Source of the DNA: Pelagimonas sp. | GTDB taxonomy: Bacteria; Pseudomonadota; Alphaproteobacteria; Rhodobacterales; Rhodobacteraceae | DNA length: 64,000 bases | Assembly: GCA_025210345.1 (NCBI GenBank) | Contig: JAOARX010000001.1 | Location: 1 to 64,000, forward strand | Direction of reading: 5' to 3' | Shown: one piece after another, positions 26,278 to 33,837 of the stretch | Layout of the letters: every line of letters starts with the position of its first letter | Position numbering within the stretch: the first letter of the stretch is position 1 | Translations under genes and position numbers: made by a program | The notes under the pieces: model-generated | Databases searched by the model: none | Seen by the model: the letters and a program-made list of their open reading frames with translations, nothing else | Told to the model about the DNA's origin: nothing

Positions 26278-26928
26278 CTATCCCTTGGCGGCGGGATAGC
26301 TGATGATCGACAGATAGCGCGCGGGCAAAGTGATCAGCTTTTCGGGGCCGTGCGGGGCGTCCGCGTCAAAGAACAGCGTGTCCCCCGGCTGAAGGTTATA
26401 AATATCGCTGCCGTGCAGATAATCCACTTCGCCCTCAAGCATATAGATCATCTCGATCCCATCGTGCTGGAAGGTCTTGAACACATCCGCATCGGATTGC
26501 AGCGTGATCAGATAGGGTTCGACAATCACACCGCTGGAGTTCGATCCGATATGCGCCAGCAGATTATATTGATGCCCGGCGCGGGTGCCTTCACGCTCGA
26601 TTTCGACCCCTTCGCCCGACCGCGTGTGCACCGCTTCGCGCCGCTCTTCGTAGCCTTTGAAAAAGGCGGTCAGCGGCACTGAAAGCGCCTTGGCCAGGGT
26701 CTGCAAGGTGGTCAATGAAGGCGAGGTATTGCCGTTCTCGATCTTGGACAGCATGCCAATCGACAGATCCGTCAGACGGGACATTTCAGCAACCGTGATG
26801 TTTTGCTGTTTTCGATGTGCGCGCACTTCGCGCCCGATCGCAACTTCCAGAACCTTTTCCCGCTCGCCGCTGCTTGGGGCGTGGGGATCTTGCGTCAATT
26901 TCACGGGTCTGCTCTTCGCTTTACTCAT
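26278..26928 (-). CDS. XRE-family regulator with cupin sensor domain
   Basis: A 216-residue transcription factor with an N-terminal helix-turn-helix of the HTH_3 type (about residues 30-90, VAEMSRLTDLSIGMLSKIENG). The C-terminal cupin (about 125-205) contains the beta-barrel motifs MIYMLEGEVDYLHG and LQPGDTLFFDADAPHGPE. Relatives such as PuuR often sense amines or amino acids. It is upstream of the ClpP-like gene with a 112-base gap and lies close to dmm and mgd, so control of methylated-amine genes is possible. Ribosome site weak (GGGAACC). Confidence 0.85.
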   Translation of the reverse strand: MSKAKSRPVKLTQDPHAPSSGEREKVLEVAIGREVRAHRKQQNITVAEMSRLTDLSIGMLSKIENGNTSPSLTTLQTLAKALSVPLTAFFKGYEERREAVHTRSGEGVEIEREGTRAGHQYNLLAHIGSNSSGVIVEPYLITLQSDADVFKTFQHDGIEMIYMLEGEVDYLHGSDIYNLQPGDTLFFDADAPHGPEKLITLPARYLSIISYPAAKG

Positions 26929-27059
26929 ACGGTTCCCGTAGGTCTGCCTCGTTCAGCATGGGTCGTAAAGACCCAAGTTGTCACAACCATAGGCAATGTT
27001 TCATCCAATTGCAAAATTATTCCCCACAGTAGATAGTCCTTAGGCAAAAGGAGGCCATC

Positions 27060-28061
27060 ATGGAGAAAAACGAACTGCGAATCGGATTCCTGATTTTCCC
27101 GGGATTTCCAATGGCCTGCCTGACCTCAGTGATCGAACCCCTACGCGCCGCAAATGAGATTTCGGGCGAAACCCGCTTTCGCTGGGTGCTGGTGTCCGAA
27201 GACGGGGCCAAGGTTACCTCCAGCGCCGGGGTGGCCTTTGACGCGGATTGTGCCCTGTCGGACGCAACGGATCTGTCGCATCTGTTGTTGCTGGCCGCGC
27301 CAACCTGTTCTGCGGCCCCGTCCTCGTCCGGGATCTTGCGCAGGCTTTCGCGTCACGGCACGGTGTTGGGGGCAATCAGCGGCGGTGTGTTTCCCTTGGT
27401 GCGTTGCGGGGTGGCTCTGGATGGACCGCTTTCAGTGCACTGGTGTTACGCCAGCGCGTTCCACGCCGAGTTTCCCCGGATCGAGGCCAGCTCACAGGTG
27501 ATCGAATTCGGTCGGCGCACCATCACCGCCTCGGGCGCGGCGGCGGCTTTTGATCTGGCGTTGCACCTGGTGGAAAGCACCCTTGGCGAACCCATCGCCA
27601 CCGAAGTCGCCTGCTGGTTCCAGCACCCAATGATGCGAAAATCCGGGGTGGCACAAGCCGTGCCAATTCTACAACAAGACAGCGACGCGCCGCTTACCCC
27701 AAACAATGAAATTGTCAGCCGCGCCAGTGCCTTGTTTGCCCAGAACCTCGAAGACCCCATTTCAATGGCCGAGACCGCCGATACGCTGAACATTACGCCG
27801 CGCCATCTTGAGCGCAGCTTTAAGAAAGCGACCGGGCAAAGCCCCAGCCGCTATTACCGTGCGCTGAAAATGAAAGCGGCCCGGCAGATCGTGATGTATT
27901 CGAATGACCGGATTCAGGATATTGCCGCTGCGGTGGGCTATAGCAATTCAGGCCTTTTCAGCCGCCACTATCGTGAGGCATTTGGACTGACCCCGAAAGA
28001 GGACCGGCACCGCATCAACCTGTATCGGGTTGAGGGGAACCTGCCGGTTCCCTCTGTCTGA
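27060..28061 (+). CDS. GlxA-family transcriptional regulator (DJ-1/PfpI plus AraC-type DNA-binding domain)
   Basis: A 333-residue regulator. The N-terminal half (about 1-190) is the DJ-1/PfpI class I glutamine amidotransferase-like domain, starting IGFLIFPGFPMACLTSVIEPLRA. The C-terminal part (about 230-320) has two helix-turn-helix units, LNITPRHLERSFKKATG and IQDIAAAVGYSNSGLFSRHY. AGGAGG precedes the ATG at 27060. GlxA-type regulators such as GbdR and SouR respond to glycine betaine, dimethylglycine or sarcosine in other bacteria. Here it converges on mgdD with only 5 bases between, so regulation of the mgd operon by an N-methylated amino acid is a reasonable inference. Confidence 0.88.
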   Translation: MEKNELRIGFLIFPGFPMACLTSVIEPLRAANEISGETRFRWVLVSEDGAKVTSSAGVAFDADCALSDATDLSHLLLLAAPTCSAAPSSSGILRRLSRHGTVLGAISGGVFPLVRCGVALDGPLSVHWCYASAFHAEFPRIEASSQVIEFGRRTITASGAAAAFDLALHLVESTLGEPIATEVACWFQHPMMRKSGVAQAVPILQQDSDAPLTPNNEIVSRASALFAQNLEDPISMAETADTLNITPRHLERSFKKATGQSPSRYYRALKMKAARQIVMYSNDRIQDIAAAVGYSNSGLFSRHYREAFGLTPKEDRHRINLYRVEGNLPVPSV

Positions 28062-28066
28062 CCCCG

Positions 28067-28627
28067 TCAAAAGACCGAGCGCATTCCAACCAGCAGCGCA
28101 TGATGTAGCGACCCAGCTGAACTGCGCGGTCCATAGACCGTATAGTGATCCACCGCGCGGCAGATCAGGAAACACCCCAGGTGTTCAATGGAACAGCGGG
28201 TTGCCTCGCCGCCGGTGAACTTGCGGGTGTTGACCACGCACAACCGTTCAAACAGATCGGGCAAGCCTTCGCCGCGCAGGTCAAACCGGCACCAGGCATC
28301 GGTTTGTTCGGTCACGCTGGCGCAGCCTTTTGCCAGATCGGCAATCCGGCTGGCCAGATCTTCGTGACTGGCAAAGCTTGCTTCGACCATCCACTGGTCG
28401 GGACCGGTCCAAAAGGCTTCGAGCGCCCCCCCCGCGGCCCTGGCTGGCGCGGGCGCCGGAGCCTCCAGCAGGCTCTGCATCATGGCAGCAGTGTCGGTGT
28501 CACGGCCATGGCGGGCCGCAACCGAAGCCAGCGCGGTATCAACCACTTCGGTCAGGGTAACGGGGCCGTGGCGGTCCACCTTGGGCGCGCGCCCGCCAAG
28601 CGGAGTGATGGCAATAAGATCATGCAC
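28067..28627 (-). CDS. mgdD: N-methylglutamate dehydrogenase subunit D / sarcosine oxidase gamma-type
   Basis: A 186-residue SoxG-type subunit of the heterotetrameric amine dehydrogenase. The body resembles SoxG: FWTGPDQWMVEA and VTEQTDAWCRFDLRGEG, then the C-terminal CSIEHLGCFLICRAVDHYTVYGPRS. The frame opens to 28687 with several ATGs. I prefer the GTG at 28627 because GAGGGGGA lies just upstream and HDLIAITPLGG is the usual SoxG start. This makes an 8-base overlap with mgdC. It is the last gene of the mgdABCD operon. Confidence 0.82.
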   Translation of the reverse strand: MHDLIAITPLGGRAPKVDRHGPVTLTEVVDTALASVAARHGRDTDTAAMMQSLLEAPAPAPARAAGGALEAFWTGPDQWMVEASFASHEDLASRIADLAKGCASVTEQTDAWCRFDLRGEGLPDLFERLCVVNTRKFTGGEATRCSIEHLGCFLICRAVDHYTVYGPRSSAGSLHHALLVGMRSVF

Positions 28628-31574
28628 GAAGACGGTCCCCCTCTGGATCGACAAAATGGGCGCTGACCACGGTAACATCATGGTCAACCCCGGTCAGCGG
28701 GCTGACCAGACGGACGGTTTCGCCCATCCGCGCGTCACCCTGTTTCAGGAAACCAATCCCGATGTGATGGCCCAGATTGGGCGAATAGCAGGCCGAGGTC
28801 ACATAGCCCTGATCATGGGCCGCATCCACCGCCGTGCCCTTGGTCATCAGATGCGCGCCCGCAGGCACCGGATTGGCGGGATCAACCGGGGCAAAGCCCA
28901 CCAGTTTCAGCGCATCATCTTCGTTCAGGCCTTCGCGCTCCGACAGGGTCGAGCCGATGCTGTCCTTTTTCTTGGACACCATGCGCCCCATGCCAAGGTT
29001 CAGCGCGGTGGTTGTGCCGTTCAGCTCGTTGCCTGCAGCGTGGCCCTTTTCGATGCGCATCACGCCCAGGGCCTCTGTGCCATAGGGGACCACGTCGAAT
29101 TCCTTGCCCGCTTCCATCAGCTTGCGGATCATCGCATCGCCATAGCGCGTTGGCACGGCGATTTCATAGGCCAGCTCGCCGGAAAACGAAATCCGGAACA
29201 GCCGCGCCCGAAGCCCACCGCACACGGTGATTTCGCCACAGGCCATAAAGGGGAAGCCCTCGTTCGAGATGTCGAATTCCGGGTCCACGATCTTGCGCAG
29301 CAGATTGCGCGCGTTGGGGCCAGCCACCGCATATTGCGCCCAGGCCTCGGTGGTGGAAATCAGCTGCACGTCGAGATCGGGGAACAGGCATTGCCGCACG
29401 AATTCCATATGGCGATAGACACCCACCGCGTTGGCGGTGGTGGTGGTCACCACGAAATGGTCTTCGGCCAGACGCGCGGCGGTGCCGTCGTCCATGGCGA
29501 TGCCGTCTTCGCGCAGCATCAGACCATAGCGGGTCTTGCCCACCGCCAGTTTGGCAAAGCCGTTGCAGTAAATCTTGTTCAAGAAAGTGGCCGCGTCCGC
29601 GCCCTGCACGTCGATCTTGCCCAGCGTGGTCACGTCACAGACACCGACCGACTTCCGGGTTTGCAGCACCTCGCGGTCCACGGATTGGCGCCAATGGGTT
29701 TCACCCTTTTGCGGGAACCACTGGGCGCGCAGCCACATGCCAACCTCGACAAATTCCGCGCCTTGCTCTTCCGCCCAGACATGGCTGGGCGTCTTGCGGG
29801 TGGGGCGGAAATCCGTCCCCCGCGCCCGTCCCGCAAAGGCCCCCATCGCCGTGGGCACATAGGGCGGGCGAAAAATCGTGGTCCCGGTTTCCGGAATGGA
29901 TTTCCCCGTTGCCTCGGCCATGATCGCCATGCCCGGAATGTTCGAAGTCTTGCCCTGATCGGTGGCCATGCCCAGCGTGGTATAGCGCTTGAGATGCTCC
30001 ACCGAGACAAAGTTTTCCTGATGGGCCAGTTTCACATCCTTGGCGGTTACATCGTTTTGCTGATCGACCCAGGCGCGTTTCGCGCCTTTGACGTGCCAGA
30101 ACGGCGTGATGTTGACCGGCGCGTCTTCGGCTGTGGGCAGGTCCGGCGCAGAGCCGGTGAACCCCAGATCACCACAGATGCGCAGGGCCTCAGCCGCGCC
30201 GCCCTGAAGCGCCGCGTGGGTGGAAAACTGCCCCTGCGCCGCGCCCGCCACGGTCATGCCCATGGGCAGATCGCCACCGGGCACAAAGGCGTGCAGGCTT
30301 TCGTCCCAAGTGGGCCGCCCGCGTTGGTGACAGGTCAGATGCACATTCGGGTTCCACCCGCCTGATACACCCAACGCCCCGCAATGCAAGGTGCGCAGGC
30401 CACCATTGGCCAACCGCACATCTACCGACGTCAACGCCAGCTTGCCATGGGCGTTTTCCACATGGGCCCCCGCGAGCGTTTCGTAATCCGCATGGGTGGG
30501 CGCGTCCGGGCGCGTGTCAATCACCGCTTCGACGCTGATGCCCGCTGCAACCAGATCCACTGCCGTCCGATGCCCGTCATCATTGTTGGTAAAGACCGCC
30601 ACTCGCCGCGATGGCGCCGCCGCCCAACGGTTCACATAGGCGCGCAAAGCCCCCGCCATCATAATGCCCGGACGATCATTGTTTTCAAAGACGATAGGCC
30701 GTTCGATCGCGCCTGCTGTCAACAATGTGCGCTGCGCATAGATCCGCCACAGCACTTGACGCGGTTTGCCCTCAGCCGGGACCGCCAGATGGTCGCTCAC
30801 CCGTTCCAGGGCACCATACACCCCATGATCAAAGGCGCCCAACACTGTGGTGCGGGTCATCAGGCGCACGTTGGGCATGGTCGCCAAGGCTGCGGCCTCG
30901 GAGGCGGCCCAGTCGTGCCCCCCCTGCCCCGCAATTTCAAAGGTCTCGGCGTTCAAACGCCCGCCGGGCAGGAAATCTTCGTCCGCCACAATGACCTGCG
31001 CGCCAGTCGCGGCAGCCGCACGCGCAGCGGCCAGACCCGCAGGGCCAGCCCCCACAATCAGCAGATCACAATGCAGATACCCCTTGTCATACTCATCCGG
31101 GTCGTCCTGCAAACTCAGCGAGCCAAGACCCGCCGCCTTGCGGATCATCGGTTCGTAGAGCTTTTCCCAGAAGGCCTTGGGCCACATGAAGGTCTTGTAA
31201 TAAAACCCTGCCGCCAGAAAATTCGAGAACCGGTCGTTGATCGACAGGAAATCCCGTTTCAGCGAGGGCCAGCAGTTCTGCGGGTTGGCGACCAGCCCGT
31301 CAAACAGTTCCGCCGTGGTGGCACGGGTGTTGGGCTCTTGCCGCGCGCCGGTCCGCAGCTCGACCATGGCGTTGGGTTCTTCGGATCCGCAGGTGATCGG
31401 CCCGCGCGGCCGGTGATATTTGAACGACCGGCCCATAAGCCGCACATCGTTGGCCAAGAGCGCCGAGGCCAGCGTGTCACCCTTATGGCCGGTATACTCC
31501 TGCCCGTCGAAGTGGAACTTGAACGTTTCAGAGCGATCAATCAGACCGCCGTTTACTCGGTTTACCTGGGTCAT
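28620..31574 (-). CDS. mgdC: N-methylglutamate dehydrogenase subunit C / sarcosine oxidase alpha-type
   Basis: The 984-residue large subunit that oxidises an N-methyl amino acid and transfers the methyl carbon to THF. Three blocks are visible. The first is an N-terminal ferredoxin-like domain (FKFHFDGQEYTGHKGDTLAS, about 18-105). The second is an FAD/NAD-binding core beginning LLIVGAGPAGLAAARA near residue 170. The third is a C-terminal GcvT-type THF domain in the last 380 residues (RISFSGELAYEIAVP). It overlaps mgdB by 4 bases. N-methylglutamate is the likely substrate because gmaS and mgsABC are close; sarcosine oxidase is the family alternative and cannot be ruled out by sequence. Confidence 0.87.
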   Translation of the reverse strand: MTQVNRVNGGLIDRSETFKFHFDGQEYTGHKGDTLASALLANDVRLMGRSFKYHRPRGPITCGSEEPNAMVELRTGARQEPNTRATTAELFDGLVANPQNCWPSLKRDFLSINDRFSNFLAAGFYYKTFMWPKAFWEKLYEPMIRKAAGLGSLSLQDDPDEYDKGYLHCDLLIVGAGPAGLAAARAAAATGAQVIVADEDFLPGGRLNAETFEIAGQGGHDWAASEAAALATMPNVRLMTRTTVLGAFDHGVYGALERVSDHLAVPAEGKPRQVLWRIYAQRTLLTAGAIERPIVFENNDRPGIMMAGALRAYVNRWAAAPSRRVAVFTNNDDGHRTAVDLVAAGISVEAVIDTRPDAPTHADYETLAGAHVENAHGKLALTSVDVRLANGGLRTLHCGALGVSGGWNPNVHLTCHQRGRPTWDESLHAFVPGGDLPMGMTVAGAAQGQFSTHAALQGGAAEALRICGDLGFTGSAPDLPTAEDAPVNITPFWHVKGAKRAWVDQQNDVTAKDVKLAHQENFVSVEHLKRYTTLGMATDQGKTSNIPGMAIMAEATGKSIPETGTTIFRPPYVPTAMGAFAGRARGTDFRPTRKTPSHVWAEEQGAEFVEVGMWLRAQWFPQKGETHWRQSVDREVLQTRKSVGVCDVTTLGKIDVQGADAATFLNKIYCNGFAKLAVGKTRYGLMLREDGIAMDDGTAARLAEDHFVVTTTTANAVGVYRHMEFVRQCLFPDLDVQLISTTEAWAQYAVAGPNARNLLRKIVDPEFDISNEGFPFMACGEITVCGGLRARLFRISFSGELAYEIAVPTRYGDAMIRKLMEAGKEFDVVPYGTEALGVMRIEKGHAAGNELNGTTTALNLGMGRMVSKKKDSIGSTLSEREGLNEDDALKLVGFAPVDPANPVPAGAHLMTKGTAVDAAHDQGYVTSACYSPNLGHHIGIGFLKQGDARMGETVRLVSPLTGVDHDVTVVSAHFVDPEGDRLRA

Positions 31575-31858
31575 TTCGAACGTCCTTCCCGGCGGGCCAC
31601 ATCACGGGCCAGCTCGGCGCCGAGAATTTCATGGGTGGTGGTGTCGCGGGTCACGACCAGCCAGCTGCGGTCACCCTGTTCATGGAACCACAATTCACGA
31701 TGCGCCCCGGCGGGGTTGTCGCGCAGATAGCCATAGTCGACGAATTGGGCCAGCGCGTCTTCGGCCTGCCAATCGGGGCGGTTGATCAAGGACGTATCAC
31801 CCAGATAGGTGAATTCGCTGGCATCACGCGGCCCAAGGATCGGATGGGGGATCAGCAT
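31571..31858 (-). CDS. mgdB: N-methylglutamate dehydrogenase subunit B / sarcosine oxidase delta-type, lacking zinc-ligand cysteines
   Basis: A 95-residue SoxD-family subunit. In classical SoxD a CxxC pair near residue 6 and a later His and Cys bind zinc. Here the corresponding segments read LIPHPILGPRDASEF and HEQGDRSWLVV, and the whole protein has no Cys, so zinc binding is very likely lost. The rest of the family pattern (RDTTTHEILG) is kept. It starts 12 bases after mgdA and overlaps mgdC by 4 bases. The loss may be a mark of the N-methylglutamate dehydrogenase branch. Confidence 0.85.
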   Translation of the reverse strand: MLIPHPILGPRDASEFTYLGDTSLINRPDWQAEDALAQFVDYGYLRDNPAGAHRELWFHEQGDRSWLVVTRDTTTHEILGAELARDVARREGRSK

Positions 31859-31870
31859 ATTCGGACCTCC

Positions 31871-33121
31871 TCAGTGCAGATTGGGATGGTTGCCCATCCC
31901 TTTTTCATCAATCATCCGCCCCTTGGCGAAACGATCAAAGCGATAGGCGGTGGCCGTCTTGTGCGGCGTGTCCGTTGCCAAGAGGTGCGCATAGGCAAAT
32001 CCCGAGGCCGGGGTGGCCTTGAAGCCGCCGTAACACCAGCCGCCGTTGAAATAGAGCCCGTCGATATGGGTGCGGTCGATAATAGGTGATCCGTCCATCG
32101 ACATATCCATGATGCCGCCCCACATGCGCAGCAGCCGCGCGCGGCCAAAACTGGGGAAAATCGCCATGCCGCCTTCGCAGACATCCTCGACCACCGGCAG
32201 GTTGCCGCGTTGGGCATAGGAATTGTACCCGTCGAGATCGCCGCCAAAAACCAGCCCGCCCTTGTCGGACTGGCTGCAATAGAAATGCCCGGCCCCAAAG
32301 GTGATCACGCCCGGCAAGATCGGCTTTAGCCCCTCGGAAACAAAGGCTTGCAACACGTGGCTTTCAATCGGCAGGCGCATATTCGCCTTGCTCATCAACC
32401 GCGAAGACGACCCCGCCACGCAGGACGCGACCTTTTTTGCACCGATGAACCCGCGCGAGGTCTCGACCCCGGTGCAACGCCCGTTTTCAATCTTGAAACC
32501 GGTCACTTCGCAGTTCTGGATAATATCCACGCCCCGCTGATCTGCCGCGCGGGCATAGCCCCAGGCCACCGCATCATGGCGCACGGTGCCACCGCGATGC
32601 TGCGCCAACCCGCCTTTGATCGGGAAACGCGCGTTGTTCACATTGAGGAAAGGATAACGTTCAACGATCTGTTCGGTGGTCAATAGATCTGCGTCGGCCC
32701 CGTTCAGCAACATCGCATTGCCGCGCCGCACAAACGCATCGCGCTGCGCATCGGTGTGGAACAGGTTCAAGATACCGCGCTGGCTGACCATGGCGTTATA
32801 GTTCAGCTCTTGTTCAAGGTTTTCCCACAGCTTGAGAGAGAATTCATAAAAGGGCTCATTCCCGTCCAGCAGATAGTTTGAACGGATGATGGTGGTGTTG
32901 CGCCCGACATTTCCGCCACCAATCCATCCCTTTTCGATCACCGCGATCCGTGCCTGATCAAACTCTTTTGCCAGATAATAGGCGGTGGCCAGCCCGTGCC
33001 CCCCCCCGCCGATAATGACATAATCATAGGCGGCCTTTGGGGTCGCATCCCGCCAAGCGGGGCCCCAACCGCGATGACCTGTGAGGGCCTCTTTGATGAC
33101 CTTCAGTCCAGAATAGCGCAT
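31871..33121 (-). CDS. mgdA: N-methylglutamate dehydrogenase subunit A / sarcosine oxidase beta-type
   Basis: The 416-residue flavoprotein subunit that removes electrons from the N-methyl group. It has the dinucleotide-binding motif IIGGGGHGLATAYYLA near residues 36-51 and later DAO-family motifs (ESHVLQAFVSEGLKPILPGV and FNGGWCYGGFKATPASG). AAAGGAG precedes the ATG at 33121. It leads the operon mgdA-mgdB-mgdC-mgdD, the same order as soxBDAG. The 222 bases between it and the divergent phd gene contain no recognised gene and should hold its promoter. Confidence 0.9.
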   Translation of the reverse strand: MRYSGLKVIKEALTGHRGWGPAWRDATPKAAYDYVIIGGGGHGLATAYYLAKEFDQARIAVIEKGWIGGGNVGRNTTIIRSNYLLDGNEPFYEFSLKLWENLEQELNYNAMVSQRGILNLFHTDAQRDAFVRRGNAMLLNGADADLLTTEQIVERYPFLNVNNARFPIKGGLAQHRGGTVRHDAVAWGYARAADQRGVDIIQNCEVTGFKIENGRCTGVETSRGFIGAKKVASCVAGSSSRLMSKANMRLPIESHVLQAFVSEGLKPILPGVITFGAGHFYCSQSDKGGLVFGGDLDGYNSYAQRGNLPVVEDVCEGGMAIFPSFGRARLLRMWGGIMDMSMDGSPIIDRTHIDGLYFNGGWCYGGFKATPASGFAYAHLLATDTPHKTATAYRFDRFAKGRMIDEKGMGNHPNLH

Positions 33122-33343
33122 TGAATCCGACTCCTTTGGACCAACTTTCCCTAAAAATTCGCCAGATGTGCCGACCCAATTCGGTCAATTCAGGGCTCAA
33201 ATCGGACTCTGGTCCATATCGTCGAAACCGTGCTCGCCCCTTCCCTTCTGCCCAAAGCAGCGTGATTGAAACCATGGAGGGACATCGTACCGTAATCTTT
33301 TGCCAATCTAACCATATAGCAAGATGGGCATAGGAGGCATGCT

Positions 33344-33589
33344 ATGGTTTGGACCCTGCAGGAGGCCAAGCACAAGTTTTCCACCGTGGTCGATGCGGCT
33401 TTGACTGGCACTCCACAAGGGGTCAGCCGCCGGGGCAAGACCGCTATCGTGGTCCTAAGCGACGCAGATTATCAACGGTTGGTCGAGCAGGCTGTTGAAT
33501 CACGTGAACAGTTTGCCGATCATCTGCTTACCTTCCCGGTTCCCGAAATCGAACATGCCCAGGCCACACCGCGCGACGTGGATTTCTGA
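33344..33589 (+). CDS. Phd/YefM-family antitoxin
   Basis: An 81-residue type II antitoxin. The N-terminal DNA-binding half reads MVWTLQEAKHKFSTVVDAAL followed by GTPQGVSRRGKTAIVVLS, the usual Phd/YefM pattern. The acidic C-terminal half would wrap a toxin. The ribosome site AGGAGG precedes the ATG at 33344. AACCATA (33310-33316) and TATGGTT (33343-33349) flank the start and could be an autoregulatory operator. The toxin that should follow is reduced to a remnant, so this antitoxin is probably orphaned. Confidence 0.87.
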   Translation: MVWTLQEAKHKFSTVVDAALTGTPQGVSRRGKTAIVVLSDADYQRLVEQAVESREQFADHLLTFPVPEIEHAQATPRDVDF

Positions 33590-33766
33590 ATTCACCTGAT
33601 CGACATCAAAGTTCTTTCTGCGGATCGCATTTTGGATTTCAGTGCCGAAGATGCGCCGATCTGGGGTCGTCTGAGCGATTACAGGTTACAGGATAAATTG
33701 GTTTGTAATTTGTATGTGAGGCTCAGAATTGACATTCTTGGGGCCCAATTCTTGAGTTGTTCATAA
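33590..33766 (+). pseudogene. Remnant of a PIN-domain (VapC-type) toxin gene
   Basis: Directly after the antitoxin stop, in the same frame, the translation reads IHLIDIKVLSADRILDF then SAEDAPIWGRLSD. HLIDIKVLS resembles the YLIDTNVLS start of VapC toxins, with the start codon changed to ATT and the second catalytic-site Asn changed to Lys. The next residues resemble the later ADRILPFD...WGRLSA segment of the same fold, so about 70 codons of the middle have been deleted. The frame then drifts to a stop at 33764-33766. This is my alignment by eye to the family; the product could not be a working nuclease. Confidence 0.6.
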
Positions 33767-33837
33767 GATCGATCCTTGTTGATCAACCCAGATCATGATT
33801 TGGCGCATAATGAGATTCATGTTATTTTAAACTAGGC

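Noticed and set aside
28482-30365. 627-codon rightward frame opposite mgdC
   Set aside because: It covers conserved domains of mgdC on the opposite strand and has no motif of its own.
28067-33121. Plain sarcosine oxidase soxBDAG
   Set aside because: Not excluded by sequence, but closeness to gmaS, mgsABC and dmm, together with loss of SoxD zinc ligands, favours N-methylglutamate dehydrogenase; kept as the alternative.
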